Position numbers and translations under genes: made by a program
In this document: in pieces, positions 48,101-57,190 of the stretch
How positions within the stretch are numbered: position 1 is the first letter of the stretch
How the letters are laid out: each line of letters begins with the position of its first letter
Assembly (NCBI GenBank): GCA_963669155.1
Contig: OZ022588.1
Coordinates: 4,968,991-5,032,990 of the forward strand
Source of the DNA: Arbacia lixula
Lineage: Eukaryota > Echinodermata > Echinoidea > Arbacioida > Arbaciidae
Direction: 5' to 3'
DNA length: 64,000 nt
The notes under the pieces: generated by a model
What the model was told of the DNA's origin: nothing
The model's database searches: none
The model's input: the letters and a program-made list of their open reading frames with translations, nothing else

Positions 48101-51100
48101 ATATTTTGCTTTCTTTTTCACAGCGTGCAGCTAAAGCGATTTCTGTCTTTGAAATGGCTCAGGAGAAGATTGAACTTGCAGAGGGCATGTTTCACAAATG
48201 GGTAAGTAGCAAGTGGTAAACTTGAATGTTTTGTGCATGTTTTAGTGGATCCCCCCCCCCAAAAAAAAGGGTCTAAAGTTAGTTTTCGTGCCTGATTTAG
48301 ATGCATGTGGGACATAGAATTGATGGAAGAGGAAGGATAACAAAGTGGTGGGGAGATGCTAAGGTATGACTTTGCTTTGGAGGTATCATGATGATGATTT
48401 TGTTCTTTTTTCCCCAGCTTATCGAAGATGCTGATAACCCTGTGAAATTTAAGCCAGTACAAATCTGAGTGAAACCTCCATGAGAAGGCAGTGTTTGTAC
48501 CTAGTTATATTTAACACCGATAACAAGAAATGCAGAGGAATAGAGAGCAATTTGCCCTTTCTACTTTCCAACTGAACCATTGATATATGGCTGAAGTGGT
48601 CGCAATAGTCAAATGTCAAAGAGAAGGTCAAAAGTGAAATAGCAAACTTCCTAAGAAATACTCTGCCAGTTAGTGTAGCCCATTTCCAGTTCGTAACAAG
48701 ATTGTGAAGATTCCAAAGATAAATTTTAGAACTGGAAACCGGCAAGCAGAATTTCATTGACCGACTATGAATGTAGGCTATAGTGGCCACAAAATGTGCG
48801 GAATTCAAACTAAAGTAAGGCGAATCTTTCACTTCTGAAAAGGTTGGTGAAGCTCTGGCTGGGCCTTCAGATTATCTCTAAAGATACTAAGTGTAGGGCA
48901 TGTGTTGTTCTCTAACCCAGGTGGAAGTGGTGAAGAGGCATGGTGCTGGGGACAAGGCACTAGAGGTCAGTCAGAGGTCAACTGAAGTTCATCCCAGGTC
49001 AGTGACCCTGTGGGTTCAAAGGCTACTCATGGTCATGCAGCAAGAAAGTGAAGGTAAGTTGAGGTCATACTTATGTTAACTATTTTTTTTGTAACAACAA
49101 TGTAAAAGTGTCAAATTACTTCCACTGAACTCTTTAATTCATGCAAAATATTTTTGTTACAAAAAAGTTATCTCCGAATCTTTTATTGCGGCCCAAATTG
49201 TATTATAAATGCTGTTCCCCAGTCGATATCTGTGCTTCTAGGTGTTACAACAAACCTTTTGACACTTATGAAAAATGATCAAAATTACAACTCAATCAAG
49301 CTGAAATTGACACATAGTCATAGGATGGCAAATTTTTCTTAAGCAGATTTTGTGACATTTCATTTAAATTATTATTCTTGTAATTTTCCTTGGCATATTT
49401 AATTAGATTTTCACTTTTGGAGAAATACAGACCTAACAATGTGTGTATGAAGAAATTTATTCAGAACACAACAATGACCATTGTGTATCACACATGTCAA
49501 TCCACTAGCAACTACCATTACAGTGTCATTGATAATGCATGATGCTTCTTGCAAAAAAAACCTTGTGGGTGCAGTATCAATAATGCCATTCCGCCTCTTC
49601 TTCACTATCAGACCTTGAGCAGTTCAGGTTAGAAGTCCGGGAGGTGTTCGACAGCGCAGTTTCTCACGTCAAATCAAAAGTAAGTGTGCTTCATCGAAAT
49701 TGCCAGTACAGTTAACCCTTTGTGTGCTTCTCTTATGGGATGTGCGGGAATTACTGTTGAAAAAATCCATAAGTGACACTTTAAAGGTTAACTCACATCA
49801 TATTGTTAGGGTGCTCTTTGGAGATCAGAGGAATTAACAAGCAGTATTTGACTATCAGGAGACTAAAAAAAAAATGTGTGAAAATACTGAGGTTTGCAAA
49901 AGAGATCATATATTTGATTCTACCTTCCATTGCAAAGTTGAAATTGGAACTGCAAATCTAGAGGTTATGAAACCTACTCAAAATGTTGTGTTACCTTCGA
50001 AGAGTAAGTTATAGTCGGAATAGTAATATCAAATCTAATAGATTCGTCACTCAAAATGTTGTTACCTAAGAAGACTAAGTGATAGTAAAAATAGTAATAT
50101 TAACTCAAATTGATTTATTATGAAAATGAATTATCTTGCTGTTAGTTTTTGTTGTGCAAATGTAGACCATGAGAACTTTACTGTGATGATTCAATATTTT
50201 CCCTCATCTGAGCATACCTTGCTGAAATGGGATTAACACGGTACTTTATTTGTCTGAGTAAAGTTCTGAAGAAAAAAGTACATAACTACGATTTTAACTT
50301 GTGTGATTTCGTGGCAATTGCTTAATTTGCATTCTTTTTATTTCCTTCAGAACTCGTTGGACATCTGGAACATAGGGCTTGAGTGGTGTTTGACAAATGA
50401 CACGGACAATATCCAGAATCTGTTTGAGGTGAGTCTTCCTCTTTGTTACTCTCTTCTTTTTTATGCCTCCACAAAAATGTTGCCATACAGCATTGTTTTC
50501 AGGTTCTTCCTTGACTATTACACTTCCTCGCTTCATTGTATTCCTTTTGCCTTTCTTTTTCACTCCTTCCTTTGTTACCTTGGTGTAAGTTTGAAGGGCA
50601 GAGGAAAATATCACTCCCTTGTATTTGTATCAGAATATTTTTTTCCCATCTGAATTGTATCAAACATTGGAGAGATAACCCCTTTATGTACAACAGATCA
50701 GCTGAAACAAGCAATTCATGATGACTTTGTTTTCAAGTTGCGGATTACTTCTACCATGAAAACTTTACTGTGATGATTAAATATTTTCCCTCATCTGAGC
50801 ATACCTTGCTGAAATGGGATTAACACGGTACTTTATTTGTCTGAGTAAAGTTCTCATGTCCCTGCATTCTCCTCTCTTAAAAAGCTTTTCGATCTGGACA
50901 ATGGTTGCCAACTCTTTATTAATTGAATTGAATTTATTAATAATTTGACCATATACGACATCCTAGGGACATGCTCCGTATAAAATCTAGTTAAGAGAAC
51001 GTTGACCACAATTGCCGCAACAGCCCCCTTGGCGAAGCGTGCTACAGTCCAGCCTGCCTTCACCGTAGTCACTACCATTTGTTACTGGCCCTGTCAGTGT

Positions 51101-54021
51101 CCCATGCCGTACTGCAGACTCCAAATACCCCAGCCTGATCAGGGTTGATGGTGGTTAAGTTAAGATGGATATGTTGTTGAAGGCCTTCCAATCCAATAGA
51201 ATACTGAAACATGAGCAGGATAAGCCAACTGGAGGGTGTTTCACCAAGCTGTTCGTAAGTTACAAACGACTTTACGAACGACTGGTGATCCCTTCTTGTG
51301 CTAAATGTGATACCACACTATGTTCATTGAGAATCTGATTTAGCACAAGAAGGGATCACCAGTCGTTCGTAAAGTCGTTTGTAACTTACGAACAGCTTGG
51401 TGAAACACCCCCTGGTCCTACACTTTGTGGCTAGAGCAAACAGCAGAACCAGAAGCTTGATAAACAACTAATGTGACTATGCTGCGTCTGCACTGTATAT
51501 TTGAATATGTTTTTATTTCTCTCGTCTTCTTCCATGTTTCTCTTGTTGTGTAGAGTGGGCTGAAAGAACACAAATCTGTCTCACTGCCTCTGAAGATTCG
51601 CTATCTTGAATGGACCGCACTCGCCAAGGGAATCGGCAAAGCCAGGAAGCTCTACAAGAGGTAATGCAAGTATTCTTCTAATGGGACAATGCACATGGGG
51701 TTCATTGTTTTGTGATACGTCTGACAATGATATGGTCCATGCTTGCTGTGATGATTTTTATCTTTTTTCCCCAGCTTATCGATATATGCTGAGAAACCCT
51801 CTTATGCAATTTGCATTAAGCCAGTACAAATCTGAGCATGTGATGGATCAGTCAATAATTTTAGGTTTGAGACAGCGGACAATAGATAGATGGTTCCTGT
51901 ACTTGTGCATGACCTTTCTTATATTCCTTTACATCATTACATGAAAATGGAGCTTGTATTTTCTTTGCATTTCTTACATGTTGATAATCTGATAATTATA
52001 GCATGTAAAGACAGACACTTCCATTTTAATCAAAGTACATTTTGAAATGATGAATGCAATAAAACTATATAAATGAAAAATGTTATTCAATAAAATTTAA
52101 TTTATGTTTGTCATTGCTTCAGAATTGCAACAGAGAAGCCACTGAGTGTTGAATTCTTCACACGGTACATCGCCCTGGAAGAAGCCCAGGTACGTGAATG
52201 AGCGAACCTTTCAAAGGATTGCATTACATTTTTATCTCTGCATGGGGCTGGGGCAACATCCATGAACGACAACACCTAATCACAGGGGCCCTGTCTGTTC
52301 AGTGTTCAGGTCTTAGTATGTCTGATGTACTTGTACTATGTAGCAAATATAACTCTTCTGAGATCAACATGTATAGGTGACACCTGTGTTTTGCAGGTAA
52401 TTAAAAATGTCTACATTCAATCGAACCTGTGTGGCATTTTGCGTAACAGTACATACATGTCAAGCAACACCTTCTAGGCCTTGCTAGTATTTACCAGTGC
52501 ATGGAAGAGAAAAGAAAATGGATTCCTATCATATTTTGATTGATGTTGTACGATGGATATGGATAATCCACACTTGCTGTGATGATTTTTATCTTTTTTC
52601 CCCAGCTTATCGATATATGCTGAGAAACCCTCTTATGCAATTTGCATTAAGCCAGTACAAATCTGAGCATGTGTCGGATCAGTCTGAAACTTAAAAATAG
52701 TTCCATTTTGTTTTTACTTCTGCTGTGGAAGTGTACACTCATTTCAGATGTTGCATATGTTTACTAAATAAGTCATCAATAACATGACTTCAGTAAGCTT
52801 CCTTATGGGATATTGTGATACCAAAACGATGTCATTATTGCCAAAATTAATTGATAATTATCCATCGCTGAACATTGTTTTTGCTGAATGATTTTTCTTC
52901 AATAATTTTTTCAAATTATGATTTTCAAAGAAAAGAGTTGGGGTCCAACACAGATGATTAAATGTTTGTATGGTGTTGTTTTTACAGGGTATTACAGAAA
53001 AGTCTGTAGATCATGTTGTAATTTTTGCTTTCTTGCGTGTCACAGCCCAACCCGAAGCTGAAGAGGATCTCAGAGGCCTACGAAGAAGCCCTCAAGGACT
53101 TTGGAGAAACCTCACCAGGTAAGTCCCATTGTGGTGTCCCAACATAGAGGGCAATGTGATTTTTAGGCCCCATTTCACAGTCAGTCATGAATATGTATCA
53201 CAGAAGTTTATTGAAAATCAATATTAACTTCTAATGGATATTGAAAGTAACTTTTACAGATCTGTTTTAACAGATGTACATATTTGATTGCAATAATGAG
53301 AAATGTAATGATTTATGATAAAAAGGGATACAACGTAAGAGGGCAATATATAATCACAGTCATTAGTTTATCTTTATCAAATAGAACTTAAAAGTTAAGA
53401 GAGTCCTCGATTGTGACTTTCAATTCTCTTTTATTTTCTGCCTCTATCTCTCTCACTCTGTCACTCCCTACCTCTCTCTTACATCTTTCCATCTCTCCCC
53501 TTTCCCCCCCCCCCCTTTCTCCCCCCCCCCCCCTCTTTCTCCCCCCTCTTATTCCCCCTCTCTCCCCCTCTCTCCCCCTCTCTCCCCCTCTCTCCCCCTC
53601 TCTCCCCCTCTCTCCCCCTCTCTCCCCCTCTCTCCCCCTCTCTCCCCCTCTCTCCCCCTCTCTCCCCCTCTCTCCCCCTCTCTCCCCCTCTCTCCCCCTC
53701 TCTCCCCCTCTCTCCACTCTCTCCCCACTCTCTCCCCCTCTCTGCCCCCCTCTCCCCCCCTCTCTCTCCCCCTCTCTCCCCCTCTCTCCCCCTCTCTCCC
53801 CCCTCTCTCCCCCCTCTCCCCCCCTCTTATCCCCCGCTTTCTCTCCCCTCTTTACAGGCCTGTGGCTAGACTACATCCAGCATGAGATCACTCACCCTGA
53901 GGGCAGCCCAGGCAAGGCTATGCAACTTCACTGGAAGGCCATGAAAACGTTGGATGGAACGTGCATAGAGGACTTCACCAATGGCTACACACTCTTACAG
54001 ACACAGGACATTGGGGACTGA
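36165..54021 (+). CDS. UTP6: UTP6, HAT-repeat component of the U3 snoRNP / SSU processome
   Basis: UTP6 is a nucleolar scaffold of the small-subunit processome needed for early 18S pre-rRNA cleavage. Twenty coding exons join in phase: 36165-36256, 39183-39267, 39723-39764, 40159-40230, 40916-40984, 41531-41594, 42447-42565, 43006-43038, 43694-43820, 44610-44694, 46027-46097, 47065-47219, 48124-48201, 48921-49053, 49612-49679, 50351-50428, 51554-51660, 52123-52189, 53046-53118, 53858-54021. They give 593 residues (human 597). The N-terminus has the family signature LPELEQLERVGLFSKQEIK. Half-a-TPR (HAT) helices follow, for example LWIMAAKFQLEDNRSAENAR and ALFLRALRHHP. The end has LWLDYIQHEITHPEGSP. 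Twelve introns carry box C/D snoRNA-like sequences, so the gene also appears to be a snoRNA host. Confidence 0.96.
36536..36700. mobile_element. Second copy of the TAGAC-end MITE
   Basis: Sequence from TAGACCGAAAAAAATCAG to CCTGTCTA matches the element at 35126-35283 with substitutions and a small internal deletion. Target duplications are no longer clear. Confidence 0.75.
36716..37345. mobile_element. About 630-bp foldback element in UTP6 intron 1
   Basis: The left arm contains ACGTACCTTTACGGTTCTTG, TCGGTTCCGACGTGA and TCAGTAAATCTGAAT. The right arm holds their inverse (ATTCAGATTTACTGA, TCACGTCGGAACCGA, CAAGAACCGTAAAGGCACGT). Arms exceed 200 bases each with divergence. No coding capacity. 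Confidence 0.85.
37470..38960. other. CpG-rich part of UTP6 intron 1, possible old inverted element
   Basis: TGTGTACAACGGATAG near 37535 is inverted as CTATCCGTTGTACACA near 38170. The surrounding CpG-dense sequence (CGATAGCGATAACG, TGACGTCAT) differs from the AT-rich neighbourhood. No exon or RNA gene is recognised. Confidence 0.4.
39439..39540 (+). ncRNA. Box C/D snoRNA-like, UTP6 intron 2 (family 1)
   Basis: C box GTGATGA at 39448-39454 and D box CTGA at 39527-39530. The terminal stem is short (CTTG with CAAG). The family core TTTTTTCCCCAGCTTATCGA is followed by ATATATGCTGA, where ATGCTGA may be a C' box. The D-box guide region reads AAGCCAAACCAAAT. Confidence 0.83.
40300..40398 (+). ncRNA. 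Box C/D snoRNA-like, UTP6 intron 4 (family 1)
   Basis: GAACC at the start pairs with GGTTC at the end. The C box is GTGATGA at 40306-40312 and the D box CTGA at 40387-40390. The family core is intact. The D-guide region AAGCCAAAACAAAT is slightly different from the other copies. Confidence 0.83.
41219..41319 (+). ncRNA. Box C/D snoRNA-like, UTP6 intron 5 (family 1)
   Basis: GAACTTGC pairs perfectly with GCAAGTTC as the terminal stem. The C box is CGATGATGA-type, the core TTTTTTCCCCAGCTTATCGA is intact and the D box CTGA is at 41308-41311. One of the best-formed copies; near identical to the intron 9 copy. Confidence 0.87.
41856..41948 (+). ncRNA. Box C/D snoRNA-like, UTP6 intron 6 (family 1, short form)
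   Basis: AGCTTGTT pairs with AACAAGCT. The C box is GTGATGA and the D box CTGA at 41938-41941. After the core the sequence shortens to CGATTATGCTGA. The D-guide is AAGCCAGTACAAAT, shared with the intron 13, 17 and 18 copies. Confidence 0.84.
43128..43227 (+). ncRNA. Box C/D snoRNA-like, UTP6 intron 8 (family 1)
   Basis: GAACTTG pairs with CAAGTTC. The C box is GTGATGA, the family core is intact, and the D box CTGA is at 43216-43219 with guide region AAGCCAAACCAAAT. A (TTTG)n microsatellite follows at 43253-43300. Confidence 0.86.
43253..43318. repeat. (TTTG)n microsatellite followed by a G run
   Basis: About twelve TTTG units in UTP6 intron 8, ending in T and G homopolymers. Confidence 0.95.
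44014..44113 (+). ncRNA. Box C/D snoRNA-like, UTP6 intron 9 (family 1)
   Basis: The terminal stem GAACTTGC with GCAAGTTC is perfect. The C box lies in GCGATGATGAT, the core is intact, and the D box CTGA is at 44102-44105. Nearly identical to the intron 5 copy, so one is a recent duplicate of the other. Confidence 0.87.
44735..45590 (+). pseudogene. Box C/D snoRNA-like copy in UTP6 intron 10, split by a transposon
   Basis: The 5' half at 44735-44807 has the C box GTGATGA, core CTTTTTTCCCCAGCTTATCGA-type and ATGCTGA. The 3' half resumes at 45568 with TAAGCCAATGCAAAT and a degenerate D box TTGA. The 760-base insertion between them is flanked by TAA. With the degenerate D box and the interruption it is unlikely to yield a normal snoRNA. 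Confidence 0.8.
44808..45567. mobile_element. 760-bp inverted-repeat element inside a snoRNA copy
   Basis: The ends ACCCTAT and ATAGGGT are inverted, with TAA directly outside both. Inner inverted blocks include GGGGCAAAAACAGCCCC on the left and GGGGCTGTTTTTGCCCC on the right, with long C/G runs. The 3-base TAA duplication fits PIF/Harbinger-type non-autonomous elements. No coding region. Confidence 0.8.
45780..46018 (+). repeat. Extended pyrimidine tract before UTP6 exon 11
   Basis: About 240 bases are almost only C and T, ending just before the acceptor TATTGCCCAG at 46017-46026. It may act as an outsized polypyrimidine tract. Confidence 0.85.
46411..47038. mobile_element. 628-bp terminal-inverted-repeat element touching UTP6 exon 12
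   Basis: AATAGGGACTTTTCGATT on the left is inverted as AATCGAAAGGTCCCTATT on the right. Further inverted CG-rich motifs (AACGCGTTTAC with GTAAACGCGTT, GTGACG with CGTCAC) lie inside. It ends 26 bases before exon 12 (47065), so the branch point or pyrimidine tract of this intron is very close to, or inside, the element. Confidence 0.85.
47640..47905. repeat. Direct duplication of about 120 bp in UTP6 intron 12
   Basis: ACATCTCATTCATCTTGTGT starts each of two copies (about 47670 and 47786), which continue through GACAATGTGTTTCGC and ATGTTGTACATCA. Confidence 0.8.
48379..48479 (+). ncRNA. Box C/D snoRNA-like, UTP6 intron 13 (family 1, short form)
   Basis: GGAGGT pairs with ACCTCC, a different stem from the other copies, as expected if the stem is under compensatory selection only. 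The C box is ATGATGA, the core TTTTTTCCCCAGCTTATCGA is intact, then AGATGCTGA. The D box CTGA is at 48465-48468, guide region AAGCCAGTACAAAT. Confidence 0.84.
50173..50266 (+). ncRNA. Box C/D snoRNA-like, UTP6 intron 15 (family 2)
   Basis: AGAACTTTAC pairs with GTAAAGTTCT. The C box is GTGATGA and the D box CTGA at 50254-50257. A likely D' box is CTGA in TCATCTGA, with guide region ATATTTTCCCTCAT. The region before the D box is GGTACTTTATTTGT. Different sequence from family 1. Confidence 0.85.
50755..50858 (+). ncRNA. Box C/D snoRNA-like, UTP6 intron 16 (family 2)
   Basis: Nearly identical to the intron 15 element from the C box to the D box (CTGA at 50841-50844). The terminal stem extends to CATGA plus AACTTTA pairing with TAAAGTT plus TCATG around one mismatch. 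Confidence 0.85.
51234..51410. mobile_element. Near-perfect 177-bp foldback MITE in UTP6 intron 16
   Basis: Two 73-base arms are inverted copies essentially without mismatch, from GGGTGTTTCACCAAGCTG to its inverse CAGCTTGGTGAAACACCC, around a 31-base loop. CTGG occurs next to both ends as a possible target duplication. Low divergence suggests a recent insertion. Confidence 0.92.
51738..51840 (+). ncRNA. Box C/D snoRNA-like, UTP6 intron 17 (family 1, hairpin form)
   Basis: CATGC pairs with GCATG. The C box is GTGATGA, the core is intact, and the D box CTGA is at 51832-51835. Between ATGCTGA and the D-guide lies a small hairpin (TTATGCAA with TTGCATTAA). Nearly identical to the intron 18 copy. 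Confidence 0.86.
52570..52674 (+). ncRNA. Box C/D snoRNA-like, UTP6 intron 18 (family 1, hairpin form)
   Basis: ACAC-TGC pairs with GCA-GTGT with one mismatch. The C box is GTGATGA and the D box CTGA at 52663-52666. The internal sequence is the same as the intron 17 copy, including the TTATGCAA / TTGCATTAA hairpin. Confidence 0.86.
53490..53850 (+). repeat. (CTCTCTCCCC)n minisatellite ending UTP6 intron 19
   Basis: More than 300 bases of a CTCTCTCCCC decamer and variants run almost into the acceptor CTCTTTACAG at 53848-53857. The last intron therefore has a giant pyrimidine tract. Confidence 0.95.
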
Positions 54022-54290
54022 ATCCGTGTGTGAACACACTAAAAACGTTGGACAGATCGTGCAAATGAACATTGAAAATGTTAGATGGGGATATGCGTAG
54101 AGGACTTTACCCGATGGCTACACACTGTTACAGATACAGGACATTGAGGACTGAAGCTTTGTGTGAACACACCAGAAACGTCAAGTTTGTGAAGATGAAC
54201 ATTTTGAAAAGTGGTGTAACAGACATCAACTTCAGCTATATGCTGACACCAGTCACGAGGGTCTGAAATTGTGTGGGCACACATTAAAAA
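53940..54290 (+). repeat. Tandem copies of the UTP6 C-terminal coding end
   Basis: The last coding stretch with its stop (ACCAATGGCTACACACT to GGACATTGGGGACTGA, then GTGTGAACACAC) is repeated at about 54072-54172 in the 3' UTR (CGATGGCTACACACT, GGACATTGAGGACTGA). A weaker third copy ends near 54285. Confidence 0.88.
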
Positions 54291-54480
54291 CTGTTTCTTT
54301 CAACAATTACATGCTTCTGTGCAGATCATTCAAGTAGCATGAAAACAGATCTTAGTAGTGACTGACCAATATCAGGTGGAGATTTGTTTTGAGTTGGCAA
54401 TAGCAGTCAATGGTCATTATGGCAGTCTTTGCAAAATTGCAAGATTGTATAGACAGATGCATTAAATACCCTATGCCTCC

Positions 54481-54708
54481 CTTGGGAGTTGCAACTTCTA
54501 TTTAGTGGCCAGTCCTATTTGGAGTAGCAATTCCTGAAATTCTGCTTAGTGGCCAGCCCTCCTTGGAGTAGCAATTCCTGAAGTTCTGTTTAGTGGCCAG
54601 CCCTCCTTGGAGTAGCAATTCCTGAAGTTCTGTTTAGTGGCCAGCCCTCCTTGGAGTAGCAATTCCTGAACTTCTGTTTAGCGGCCAGCCCTCCTTGGAG
54701 AAGCAATG
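54481..54708 (+). repeat. 44-bp minisatellite in the UTP6 3' UTR region
   Basis: About five units containing GTGGCCAGCCCTCCTTGGAG and AGCAATTCCTGAAGTTCTG lie in tandem. Confidence 0.92.
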
Positions 54709-54974
54709 GGAGGAAGACTTCCCTAGTCGAAACAAATTCTCAAAATTCAGAATAGGAGTCTTGACTGGTAGACTAGCATTTGTACGGTATACGCTATGAA
54801 TGGTTCCATCTCCTCGTTGATCCTTGAACTGTTATCTACAGATGTCAAAGCTACAAATAGTTATCAATTGATTGTATCTATCAAAACGATATTCATGAAA
54901 ATGAGAAGTCTTGTCAAAAATAAACACTTCATAGTGAAACAGATTAGCACATATTTGTTCATGTTCATGTATTA

Positions 54975-55195
54975 CTGTATGCACCATATATTTCTCGGGG
55001 GGGGGGGGGGGGGGTTATTTTCACGAGTCGGATGCTATTCACAAATATAACAACATGCGAAACTATGAATACGACATGCACGAGCTCATAAACTAATACA
55101 TGTAGTGCTAGTACTCCACAATCGCGAGTTTAACCACTTTCGAAATTGTCGAAGTCCTGATTCGCAAAATTTGACTCGAGAAGTATTTGGTGTAG
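54975..55195. mobile_element. Diverged copy of the 19238 MITE family
   Basis: GTATGCACCATATATTTCTCG at the left, then CTAGTACTCCACAATCGCGAG and GATTCGCAAAATTTGACTCG, match the 19238-19465 element in reordered diverged form. A G homopolymer interrupts the left end. Confidence 0.55.
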
Positions 55196-55239
55196 TATTA
55201 TAGTATTAGCATAGTATTTGAACTATCACTTCAGTGTGT

Positions 55240-57190
55240 GTTACAGTAGAATGTGAAGGAGTGGGAGTAAAACTAAGAGAGATAAAAGAATGGGAGGAGA
55301 TTGGTAGAGTGAGACAGATTGAGGGAGAGTGGATAATAAGACAGGAATTTGTTAGTGTGTAAGACGGGAGGGGGGGGGGGGGGCTCGAGATTAACCCTCG
55401 AGTGCCAGATAACTTCTTGCTCTATGGGAATTGAGTGAATTATTTTTGAGGAAAGTCACATGTTGCACTCTAAGAGTTGAAAAAAGAATGATACAGAGAG
55501 ATTGAGAAAGGGCGGAGGACGAGATGGGAGATACAGAGAGGGTGAACGGAGCTCAAGAGACGAGAGATAAAACCAGTGGTGGAAAGAGAGTAGAGACTGG
55601 AGAGGACGTGGTGCGAGATTGGAAGAGGGTGTAGAGAGGAGAGATTGACAGATGGTGAAGAGAGGATGGTACAGATCCTGGGAAGAGTAGGCTGGAGAGA
55701 GAGAGATGGAGGGTAGAAGGGAGAAGGATGAGGGAAGGTGGGAGAGAATGCAAGTTGGTTATGACAGAAGCGAGAGGGGGATGAAGAGAGTAAAGGGGGA
55801 TAAAGAGGGTAAATTGTGATATAGAAGGCTAGACATGGTCGCTGAAGGTAGAGTGGGAATGTTTAGGTCTGGAATGGAAGAGTGAACATGGGTGAATGAA
55901 GGAGTTAAGATAGAGGGTGAAGATGGGAGAGGAAACTGGAGAGGTTGAGAGAATTCTGAAAGAGAAGAGAAAGTAATACATGTACCAAAGAGCGGTGAGA
56001 GATTGGAACGGCAAAGAATGAGAGAGAATGGGATGTGTTCGAAGGAAAGAGGACAGGGTAGCCCTTTTGCAGGTCTTAAAAAAAACATTTTGCAAAAAAA
56101 AAAACACGAAAAATAGAAGAAAGTACTGTATATATTTATGAAATTTCCCTTTCAATAATAGAACTGGAAATTGACTTAGAGCGGAATTATATTGATTGCT
56201 ATATTTCAAGCAGGTTTTGGACGGGTCGTCAAAATCTGTAGCCTAAAGACCAGAGAACACAATACTAGTACGCAATAGCGCACGTCGCGGTTTTTCGCAT
56301 CGCTCAGTGATGCGTTTAGGCATATGGTATACTAGTATGAATGTAGACCATGGTCGCTATGTTTCAAACGTTTTTCCTCGAAAGTTCGTGAGGCTAGGAT
56401 TCTGAGACTTCATACATGTTATAGTTCGGGTGTAGTTGGGTTTCATGACTTTTATAAATGGGCTTCCTTGTCTTTAAAGAGAGGGGGAGCTAGGCGACAG
56501 TAATTAGATCTGGCAGAAGGAACGCAAGCGGAAGTGGGGAGAGGTTACCAGACCGGGGAGGGAAAAATGGAAGGAAATGGAGCTAGTTCAGAGATAAAGC
56601 GGGTCTGGTGGGATAACGGAGGGAGGTGAGAGAAGAAGAAAGCGAGGGTTTTTACTTTTTAGAAAAGAAAGGAGAGAGAATAAGAAAAGCTGGGCTTTAG
56701 AGAAGAAAGGAGACAGTGGAGTAAAATGGAAGGAAATGGAGCCAGTTCGGAGATACACGAGTCTAGAGGGATAATGGAAAGAGGAAGTAGGTGAGAGAAG
56801 AAGAAAGCGAGCGCTTTAGAGAAGAAATGAGACGGGGGTGGGAGGGGTGGGGCGTGGGGGGAGAGCTGGTTCATAGATACACGAGTCCGGAGGGATAATG
56901 AGAAGATGTGGTGAGAAAAAAGTGATGGATTTAGAGAAGAAAGGAGGGAAGAACGGGGGCATGGGAGGGGGTGGGATGAAAGGGAAAAGAGCAAGTTAAG
57001 AGATACACGAGTCTGGATCTTATAATGGGAAGATGAGGTAGGTGAGAGAAGGAGAAAGCGAGGGATTTAGAGATCGATAAACGGACAAGAAAGGAGACAG
57101 TGGGAGATAATGGAAAGATGAGGCAGGTGAGAGGAGGGAGAAAGCGAAGGCTTTAGAGATTAACAGAGCAGAACGGAGACAGCGGAGATG
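55240..57190. repeat. Purine-rich low-complexity region with diverged 100-130 bp units
   Basis: The plus strand is dominated by GAGAGA/GGAGA-type sequence. From about 56490 on, diverged units recur with GAGAAAGCGAGG, TTTAGAGAAGAAAGGAGAC and TACACGAGTC motifs. A unique 250-base island (56210-56460) interrupts it. No coding or RNA feature is supported. Confidence 0.7.

Noticed and set aside
48510..48832. A 127-residue minus-strand open frame in UTP6 intron 13
   Set aside because: No domain resemblance, AT-rich composition, and it lies inside an intron of a well-supported gene.
39439..52674. Regularly spaced repeats suggesting an array such as CRISPR
   Set aside because: The copies are 90-105 bases, spaced by exons of a metazoan gene, and have C and D boxes with terminal stems; they are intronic snoRNA-like sequences.
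53388..53850. Long Gly/Glu/Arg and Ser/Pro/Leu frames
   Set aside because: They are translations of the CTCTCTCCCC minisatellite; only the last part on the plus strand is the real UTP6 exon 20.
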